From: Acanthaster planci
Taxonomy: Eukaryota; Echinodermata; Asteroidea; Valvatida; Acanthasteridae
DNA length: 64,000 nt
Direction: 5' to 3'
NCBI RefSeq assembly: GCF_001949145.1
Contig: NW_019091424.1
Coordinates: 1,139,069-1,203,068, forward strand
The position numbers were made by a program, and so were the translations under genes. Below, one piece after another: positions 56,101 to 64,000 of the stretch; the stretch's first letter is position 1; every line of letters starts with the position of its first letter. The notes under the pieces were generated by a model. That model was not told the origin of the DNA. It worked only from the letters and a program-made list of their open reading frames with translations, and searched no databases.

Positions 56101-59100
56101 TTGCCTGCTACTTAGTGTTTTTTGTCTCCTCTGAGAAAGGTTGTAATTTTTTTTGTCACAAACCCTGAGACAGCAGTGAATGTACAGTGCTTGCTTTTGT
56201 CCACATCCGTTTCAAGAAGGATTCCTTGTAGTTCCTGATTTTCAAGCGTCCATTTTTTTTTTCCTTCCTCTTTTCAGAGTCGGCCGAGCTGCAATTTTTC
56301 AATGAAAATCTAGACCGGTCCCAGCGGGAGGCCGTGACATTTGCCCTCGGCCAGCGAGATGTCGCCATCATCCACGGACCCCCTGGCACGGGGAAGACGA
56401 CAACCATCGTGGAGATTATCAGACAGGCTGTCAAGCAAAAACTAAAGGTAAAGATATTGGCATATATGTTACAGCATTAACATGCTAGTCCAAGATAAGA
56501 GCAAAGTCTGGAGGATGGTCTAATTTCACAAACCTGTCACAAAGAAAGCTTTTGATTCAATTCTCGCAGGTGTTGGCTTGTGCACCGTCCAACGTCGCCG
56601 TAGACAATCTAGTGGAGAGACTGGCCGCTGGCAAGGTGCACATTGTCCGCCTTGGCCACCCCGCAAGGCTCTTGCACTCCATCCAGAGATACGCCCTGGA
56701 CGCCATCTTGGCATCCAGCGAAGAGGCAGGGATCGTCCGTGACGTAAGGAAGGAGATTGATCAGACCAGGGTAAGACCAGCAGCTCTATGAAATTGGGCC
56801 CTAGGCCCAGTTTCACGGTGCTGCTAAGCCACCAAGTTTACGCCATCAGAGGCTCTTTTAATATATAGACCATAAGCAGTAAGCACAACAAAGGCATGCT
56901 AACTTTGGAGGAGGAATTTGCTCTCAGGGACTTAACATTCGAAATGTCCACAGACATCCGTGCATTTCTTGTGCTAAGCACAGCAACCGTGAAATGTTTA
57001 AATACACTTACCTTTGAGTAAACCTTTGTGCTATGATTAGCCCAAAACATTTGCTAAACGGTGACCAGTGCCGTGGAATTGGGCCCAGATGACTTGTGAT
57101 TGACTAATGATGGAGACTTATTTACAGCTCTGCTTAAACTTCGGGCAAACCTCAAAACCCAGATTTTCAAGACCCCGAGCTCTACCCTTGTCTTTGCACC
57201 CCTGACACCCAGTTGCTCCTCTCAAACTCCCTCTCATATCCCTCACAGACCCTGCTATCCAAGACGAAGCAGGCCGGTGAGAAACGCCGTCTGAGAGACG
57301 AGGCCCGGACCCTACGCAAGGAGCTCCGAGAACGGGAACAGCACGCCGTCCAAGAGATCCTCCAGCGGGCAGATGTTGTCCTGGCTACCAACACCGGGGC
57401 CTCGCCTACGGGGCCCCTGAGTCACCTCCCCAGGGAGCATTTTGACCTGGCGGTCGTGGACGAGTGTGCCCAGGCCCTGGAAGCCGGTTGCTGGATACCC
57501 CTCCTGTTGGCACCGCGCTGCGTCCTCGCCGGAGACCACCAGCAGCTGCCACCCACGATTCTCTCAGACAGGTGTGACTAAGTTTGATCTGAACCTCAGG
57601 TTAACATGCGTTACTCCTAAAGCAAAGGAGGATGGCGGTAAAAGGAAAAGTCTGATATTCTATAATTGTGAGTGACATTACAGTGCGGTACCAAAAACTT
57701 GCCACGGAGAGGCCATTTTTCATGTTTGATAACTTGTCGAAATTTTTGACAGATTGGGACATTCCATGCAAGAAAAGGAAGAAAGGATTTTTCGAAACTA
57801 TGACTCGAAATATACCTACAAATCTTGTTCCCTGGCAAACAAATATCGAGAATAAAGTTAGGTTTCCCCACCTGCCCCCGCCTAATACAATCGTCTGCCA
57901 TTTTCCACAATGTAACCTTCTGCTAGTACGTTGGACTGGCAATCGCCTGTATTTTCAAGGTAGTCATTGTCGTTTGTGAACCAACAAAGTGCAATTTCCA
58001 CCAATGGAGCCTCCATTGCTAGGAAAATTGCACCTGCTATTGGTCCAGCTCAGGGTTCATGTGTGCAGAAGGTCTGCCCAGCGTGGCCTCATGCCAACTC
58101 CCACCTGTGCCCTGATCTCAAATCACTAAACCGGCTTACTGTAAATTGAATCCCTATTGATACAATTTGTTGAGATTTCCAAGTCAGTGGGAGTCTCAAC
58201 TTTGAGTAGTACTCTCTGGAACGCTCGTTGTCTTTGAGTTAACAGAGCAGCAGCAGATGGACTCGCAGTGTCTCTCATGGAGCGTGCCGTCAAGCTCCAT
58301 GACGACAAGATCACCCGCATGCTGACTACCCAGTACCGCATGAACAGCGCCATCATGCGGTGGAGCTCCGACGCGCTGTATGACGGAAAGCTAGCAGCAG
58401 ATGAGTCAGTTGCAAGACACCTCCTGAAAGGTACCATATTTAACTGCATTTTTCACAGAGGCATCTTCGAAACCTTAAGCAGCTTGTAAAATGTTCACTG
58501 TTGGTATTAAGGGGCAAGCCCCTGTTGAATAACAGTCAACTCTCATCATCGCAAGGTTTTTGGGACGAGCCAAACTAAGTTTGTCATTATGAGAACCTTG
58601 CAAGAACAGAATACGGGCGTTTCACAATAGTGCGCCTCCAAGAGTTTGATACACGTTGACCAATCACAATGCGCCTTTCCAAATGCTAATTGGGTCGACA
58701 GATTTTCGCGCATTGTAATTGGAGGCGCACTATTTTGAAACAGTCGTATTGGACAATCAAAGAAACTTCAGGAATTCAAGAGATCGGGATACTCAGAACA
58801 GTATGTTGTTTTGACAGTGCCGTTTATGTGAAGAGCTGACCATAATCAGATTGAATGCATCCTTGTGCAGATTCTGTTGGATAGCAGGACGCAACTTTCT
58901 TCATCCCGCAGCTTTTGCAACCTGGTGTCACAGCAAAGTGAAAAACTGTCGGCTTGTCATAATGTAGCAGTTTGTTTCCACCACAAGAGGTCACAAAGTT
59001 CCCGGGTATCACAGAGAGTTGCGTCCTCCTGTACCATCAAACGCTCAGTGTCATGTTTTAAAATTCAACCCTCGAAAGATCTTCCCGGGGTGGAGCAGAA

Positions 59101-62100
59101 CGAGGACACGTCCTTGCCGCTGTTGCTCATCGACACGGCTGGCTGCGGCCTAGAGGAACTGGACCTGGAATCGGAGGTGTCCAAAGGCAACGAAGGGGAG
59201 GCAGATCTGGTGGCTGTCCACATCGAGCGGCTCCTGGACAGCGGGGTACCGGCTTGGGAGATTGCCGTGATTGCACCCTACAACTTGCAGGTGATTACAT
59301 CGTGAAAGACCCTCTCTTTGTTATAGAGACAGCTCCTATTGAAAGATCTATGGCTTGGTATGACTAGTAAGAAAGGGGAAATGTTGCCGTAAGTGTCCTT
59401 TATGGACTTTCAACAGGTGGAGCTCCTTCGACTGCGACTCAGCGGAAGGCACCCTGACCTAGAGATCAAGTCAGTTGATGGCTTCCAAGGACGAGAGAAG
59501 GAAGCTGTGGTGATCTCCCTCGTGCGATCCAACAGCAAAGGTCTGGACCGCGGATTCTAAAGTTGCTCTTGAGCAATGAAGTATTGAAATCAATCTCAGT
59601 ACAAAGATTCTCTCAATTTGCAGTGACCTGTGACATGATACCAGTGGGCCAATCCGGAACTAATTTCCTAGGGTCGCTGAGCAGGGCAAATGTCTGCTTA
59701 GCATAAATGGATCACCAGCCAAAAGTTCGTGTTATTGTTACTGCTTCGGATCACACAAACTTGCATGCTAAACAATGATTGGAGTTGTTGGGCACAGGAA
59801 TTGCTAATCTCAGGTATTTGCTAAGCTCAAATAAATTACTCAATTGGCTGAATAATTTTTAACTGTGCCGTATTAGAATCTTAAACGAATTTATGGATAA
59901 TGATAACAAATACTTTTATAAGATCATTAAAATGACAGAATTTCGCTAAGGACTGGTGGACGTTTTTCAGGGCGCGTCAGGAGCACAACTATGTGTTCTT
60001 GATAGCTCAATTAAAATCGAAATCATATCCTGTCTCAAGGGGAGGTTGGATTCTTGGCTGAGGATCGCCGCATCAACGTGGCAGTCACGCGAGCCCGCCG
60101 CCACGTCGCGGTCATCTGCGATTCAGACACCATCCGCCATCATGGCTTCCTGAAGAACCTAGTGGAGTACATGGAAGCCAACGGAGAAGTCAGGAGTGCT
60201 TTCCAGTATCAGGATGGTAGGGAGAATTTAGTTTCTACTGGTTCTNNNNNNNNNNNNNNNNNNNNNNNNNNNNNNNNNNNNNNNNNNNNNNNNNNNNNNN
60301 NNNNNNNNNNNNNNNNNNNNNNNNNNNNNNNNNNNNNNNNNNNNNNNNNNNNNNNNNNNNNNNNNNNNNNNNNNNNNNNNNNNNNNNNNNNNNNNNNNNN
60401 NNNNNNNNNNNNNNNNNNNNNNNNNNNNNNNNNNNNNNNNNNNNNNNNNNNNNNNNNNNNNNNNNNNNNNNNNNNNNNNNNNNNNNNNNNNNNNNNNNNN
60501 NNNNNNNNNNNNNNNNNNNNNNNNNNNNNNNNNNNNNNNNNNNNNNNNNNNNNNNNNNNNNNNNNNNNNNNNNNNNNNNNNNNNNNNNNNNNNNNNNNNN
60601 NNNNNNNNNNNNNNNNNNNNNNNNNNNNNNNNNNNNNNNNNNNNNNNNNNNNNNNNNNNNNNNNNNNNNNNNNNNNNNNNNNNNNNNNNNNNNNNNNNNN
60701 NNNNNNNNNNNNNNNNNNNNNNNNNNNNNNNNNNNNNNNNNNNNNNNNNNNNNNNNNNNNNNNNNNNNNNNNNNNNNNNNNNNNNNNNNNNNNNNNNNNN
60801 NNNNGATAGTTGTAATTGTTATCAGAGCATTAGACCCCATTCCTGAAGTCAAATAAGCTTTGGTCTTTAATGTGTTCCTTTAAAATCCAGTTCTGAGGAC
60901 AGTCACAAAGTTCTTTTTTAAATGAGATACGTCGATTCATCTTGTGCACGTCAGTGATCCTTGTTTCTTCACAGACTTTATTTATAACTAGGTGAAAAAA
61001 ATTTGATAGTAGGATTTGGACCTGCGACTTCCTGAACAGAATCGTACTACATCTCAAGACCAATGTGCCTATCCCAGTTCCCCTCTTCAGGAGACATGCT
61101 GCGACTTGGAAAGAAAACACCAACAGTTTATTTAAATGGTGCTATCACTTTTCTTGGAGGGAACAGACAAGTGTGTTTGGAAAGACAAGCTCCCCCCCCC
61201 ACTCACTCTTCAAGGTTGCTAGTCAGACGTCATTAATCTGCACACTGGAAAAGCTCGGAATCACACCCAAAGCCATGACACGAGTATCAATAGTAAAAGG
61301 GGAATCGCTCGCTTTTTTACTCACTTGACAGATGTGGAAATAGCAGGACTTTCTGTGGTAAATATTTCACTCGCAGAAATTGACTTGAGCAGCAGTGATG
61401 CCCCCAGGCCAGATTATCTGAAGTTCCGTCAGAGCAAACCATCCATCAAGAAGGACAAGGGGGCTAAACCCAAGCAGCCCCGCCCAAAAGAGAAGCGTCA
61501 CCACACCTCCGATACCAAGACAAGGTTTGTGGCTCGAATTTGGCGAACCAGGGAAATAGGAGGTCCATCGGCTGTGGTTTGGGCATTTTTTTTACCCTTT
61601 GAGTTTTGAGCATTAAGCATTTCAGTTGCCTGTTACACACTTACAACTAATTAGTTATTCTGAAAGAGTCTTTGTCTTGCTTTCCGAAAAGGTCATTTGA
61701 TCCAGAAGTCTCTGCAAAGCGAGAGGCTGAACTGACAGCGCAAGTCCAAAGTTTTGCCAAGGATCGAACCGCAGATCGGCTGGCATTTCCTCCTACTCTG
61801 AACTCTCATGACCGCTTGGTTGTTCATCAGGTGACTCCAAGTCTCAGTCTGGCTCCACCCCATTTGATAGATTACATTGAATAAGATGGATTCAGGGAAC
61901 ATGGCTTCCTTGAGCCTTTAAACAGAGTTACAAGTAATACTTGCTTAAGAATCTTTTTTTTAGATCTGACCTTTTACATTATGAATTAACTTTGTGAGAC
62001 TGTGTCTTAGAATGTGTTACCATACAGTGAATGAGCCCCGAGCTGGACCAAGAGAGGGCAGAGTTTGCCTAGCAACGGAGGCTCCTTTGGTCAGAACTGC

Positions 62101-63163
62101 AATTCGCAAATTCATGAAGAACTTCAATTTCCACAGAATTAGACTTGATCTTCTTTGTAGTTGGTATGCAATAACTTCTCCACCTCCCAACTTTAGACCT
62201 TGCTTATTTTGTTGAACTTAATTGATTTTTCTGTAGGCTGCTGAACAATTGGGTCTCTACCATTCCAGCATAGGGGAGGGTCGAGATCGACACATCATCA
62301 TCAGCAGCCAGCCAATCAGGACTGATGTAGCCGAGTCAAAAAGTAGCTCCCATGGCTCTGATGGAAAAGATTCAACTGATTCAGTGGAGGAAAAACTAGC
62401 CAATGTACATGTTGATGCTGTCCTCGAAGAATTGAGGACAGAAAACCTGATGGACGTCATCATTGGTGCTGACCATGATGGAACAGATGTGCTATCCCTT
62501 GATGCCGAGGGAAACGTTGAAAAGGAAAATACCGATCTAGTCAATGTCAGAGACGGTGCAATCAAGGATATAAATTGTCAAGGGGAGGCGAGCTTTGCTC
62601 AGAAAGCGCGACCCCCAAAACAAGAGACCAAGTCTTCCGAGGAGGCGACTGATCTTCACAAATGCAAATTCTGCAAAAAGAAACTGCCGCCGGGGAGTGT
62701 GCTCCTTCACGAGATCCACTGCGAGAAAAAGATGGAGGAGAAGCGACGTCTCCAGGAGGTCTCGAAAACCAAGAAGAAGACGGACAAGTCCAAGCAGCGC
62801 AACGCCCTGGAGCACACCACAGAGGAAGACTTTGACAAGCTGATCGCCTTGGCGGTGGAGTCGGACAACCGCTGCAACTTTGTCCGGTGCGCCGAGAGGA
62901 TCGCGCTGACGGGCGTGCGGTGCGCCTTCTGCAACCGGCGCTACTGCTTCGGCCACGCCATGCCCGAGGTGCACGGCTGCGGGGAGATGGCCCGGGCCCA
63001 CGCCCGGAAGGTTGTGCACCGGGAGAAGGAGGTGTGGGCTGGGTCTGGGACACGGGAGAGGAAGGTGGACCCCACCCGCCGGGCCCAGCTAGAGAGGAAG
63101 CTGGAGAAGAAGCGGGGCGAGATGGAGGAGAAGAGAACCAGGAAATCAGCCAAGAAGAAATGA
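53111..63163 (+). CDS. IGHMBP2: IGHMBP2 (SMUBP-2) superfamily 1B helicase with R3H and AN1 domains
   Basis: Fourteen exons: 53111-53187, 54575-54744, 55241-55445, 55666-55787, 56278-56447, 56570-56770, 57249-57571, 58246-58430, 59079-59290, 59417-59540, 60040-60216, 61332-61524, 61692-61830 and 62237-63163. All phases agree, giving about 1,074 residues (human 993). The N-terminus, with [14 protein letters not shown], matches the family. Walker A is GPPGTGKTT (225-233), the DExxQ box is DECAQ (386-390), then [22 protein letters not shown] and [11 protein letters not shown]3H follows ([10 protein letters not shown]), then an acidic stretch, a C2HC finger and an AN1 finger (CNFVRC to [12 protein letters not shown]). 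IGHMBP2 is an ATP-dependent 5'-3' RNA/DNA helicase linked to ribosomes and tRNA. Exon 12 could instead start at 61377. An assembly gap lies in the intron after exon 11; the phases do not require an exon there. Confidence 0.95.
57975..58060. repeat. Short hairpin element, family 3, near-perfect palindrome
   Basis: Positions 57989-58033 form an inverted repeat: GTGCAATTTCCACCAATGGA on the left pairs with CCATTGCTAGGAAAATTGCA on the right. The following CTATTGGTCCAGCTCAGG matches other family copies. It is intronic in IGHMBP2. Confidence 0.65.
58611..58750. mobile_element. Hairpin MITE, family 1, shortened copy
   Basis: Begins ATACGGGCGTTTCACAATAG and ends GCACTATTTTGAAACAGTCG. The arms are imperfect and the centre is shortened compared with 49534-49705, but the TGCGCCTCCAAGAG and GGGTCGACAG blocks are recognisable. 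It lies in an IGHMBP2 intron. Confidence 0.7.
60246..60804. other. Assembly gap (559 N)
   Basis: A run of unknown bases in the intron between exons 11 and 12 of IGHMBP2. The length need not be the true gap size. Exon 11 ends and exon 12 begins in phase 1, so no coding exon must be missing, but a symmetric exon could lie inside. Confidence 0.99.
62035..62112 (-). repeat. Short hairpin element, family 3, inverted copy
   Basis: Reads GAGCTGGACCAAGAGAGGGC, then TAGCAACGGAGGCTCCTTTG on the plus strand: the reverse complement of the family core seen at 4395-4490 and 32105-32190. It sits in the last intron of IGHMBP2. Confidence 0.6.
62663..62722 (+). other. Putative UBZ4-like C2HC zinc finger within IGHMBP2
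   Basis: In the last exon the protein reads [20 protein letters not shown]: Cys-x2-Cys-x11-His-x3-Cys. That spacing is the one used by RAD18-type (UBZ4) ubiquitin-binding fingers. It precedes the AN1 finger by about 50 residues, with a lysine-rich linker. The spacing is seen directly; ubiquitin binding is inference. It may instead be a structural or RNA-binding finger. Confidence 0.55.
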
Positions 63164-64000
63164 ATATAGAGTGCCAAGGACTCGTCGCTAGACTAGTACT
63201 GCATCCTTGTGATGTGATGCCCCTGAACTCCAGATTTTCTATCCCGTCAAACTTTGGTAGAAGGCCCGAACCGTGGCCGCACAGACCCACACTGAGCTGG
63301 AACAGGTTTATCAAACCCACAAGCAGTATTCTGGCTTCATTCTGATCTTTGCCTGCCAGACTTCTGTATTTGGCAAACTTACATAATGGCTTTCCATGAT
63401 GCCGTTGTGGCCTAAAATTGTCAATTTTTGAAAACCTGCATTGTCTTAAATTTTGTGAACATTTATGACATTATTTGCAATTGTCATTTCGTTTCATACT
63501 GGGGCTGTCTATTCACAGACAGGTAGTTTGCCACCACTACATCAGGACAGTTTTATAATCGAGAAGTTGTATCTTTCCAACCCCTTCCCTTTTAACACTT
63601 TTTCCCCAAATTCTGTAGCATTCTTAGATACTCCAGGGGCAAGATTCCCGTCAGGGTTACGACACAGCACCAAAAATGACGCCTCGTGTTATGTTCACAG
63701 AACCATTTGCTTAGCCCAGTCACCCGTGACCCGTATCACCCGGATCCAATAAATTTGGAGGAGGGGGGGTGAGTTGACCAACAAAATACCCTTCAACCTT
63801 CACTTCAAGAAAAAGACAAGTACAACATTAATAAAATGTCTTATTGTCTTGCATTATGCTGTCTCCCAAAACATTTTAATTATGCAAAAGGGTGAACTGT
63901 ATACATAACGACATGAACTACACACACATTTATTTACAAAAATCGATACCAACTGAGAAAAGACATACATTATAACCCAGTTCTGAAATGGTCACCCTTC
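63164..64000. other. 3' untranslated region of IGHMBP2 and flank
   Basis: No further gene is visible. AATAAA at 63748-63753 is the best polyadenylation signal for IGHMBP2, about 585 bases after its stop, followed by a G-rich stretch (GGAGGAGGGGGGG) that would suit a downstream element. A second AATAAA-like site occurs near 63830. Confidence 0.55.

Noticed and set aside
60054-60852. Long open frames on both strands across 60.2-60.8 kb
   Set aside because: They run through unknown bases (N); only 60040-60216 is a real exon.
62257-63320. Several long minus-strand and alternate-frame open frames
   Set aside because: They are shadows of the GC-rich last exon of IGHMBP2, whose frame encodes the zinc fingers.

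Overview
The window is nuclear DNA of an animal. Genes are split by GT-AG introns into short exons, spacing is loose, and remnants of LINE, Ty3/gypsy, tRNA-derived SINE and hairpin MITE elements lie between and inside genes. The gene content (SLC46- and SLC22-type transporters, a receptor tyrosine kinase, a PF03407-type glycosyltransferase and an IGHMBP2 helicase) and the LINE/gypsy types fit an invertebrate deuterostome, most likely an echinoderm. That placement is inference; no diagnostic marker such as rRNA is present.

Layout. 1-20.3 kb is a tandem segmental duplication on the minus strand. Two intact seven-exon SLC46 (proton-coupled folate transporter / lysosomal MFS) genes lie head to tail about 11 kb apart (710-8122 and 11941-19187), and a broken third copy sits at the left edge (28-245). 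Six of the seven exons have identical lengths in both genes. The introns carry the same old LINE and MITE insertions, with one internal inversion and one SINE private to a single copy. A decayed gypsy fragment lies between the two units. 20.3-24.3 kb holds no convincing gene but contains a direct duplication of about 670 bp ending at a single N inside an ACATGT microsatellite, probably an assembly artefact. 24.6-26.6 kb is an SLC22 organic ion transporter with almost its whole coding sequence in one exon.

28.9-48.4 kb is the most interesting locus. It is a receptor tyrosine kinase of about 28 exons (about 1,259 residues in my splice model). It has a signal peptide, a short ectodomain I cannot assign, one transmembrane helix, an exceptionally long (about 640 residues) tyrosine- and proline-rich juxtamembrane region encoded by fifteen consecutive phase-0 symmetric exons, and a C-terminal kinase domain with its catalytic residues intact. 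50.9-52.6 kb is a two-exon type II membrane glycosyltransferase of the nucleotide-diphospho-sugar transferase family. 53.1-63.2 kb is IGHMBP2 (SMUBP-2), a helicase with R3H and AN1 zinc-finger domains, interrupted in an intron by a 559-base assembly gap; it seems to carry an extra UBZ4-like C2HC zinc finger.

The genes look unrelated in function; nothing suggests an operon or a single pathway. Splice models were built by hand from GT/AG boundaries, exon phase and family resemblance. All introns in the four right-hand genes and the SLC46 pair are phase-consistent, with one noted uncertainty in the kinase gene (acceptor of its fourth exon).
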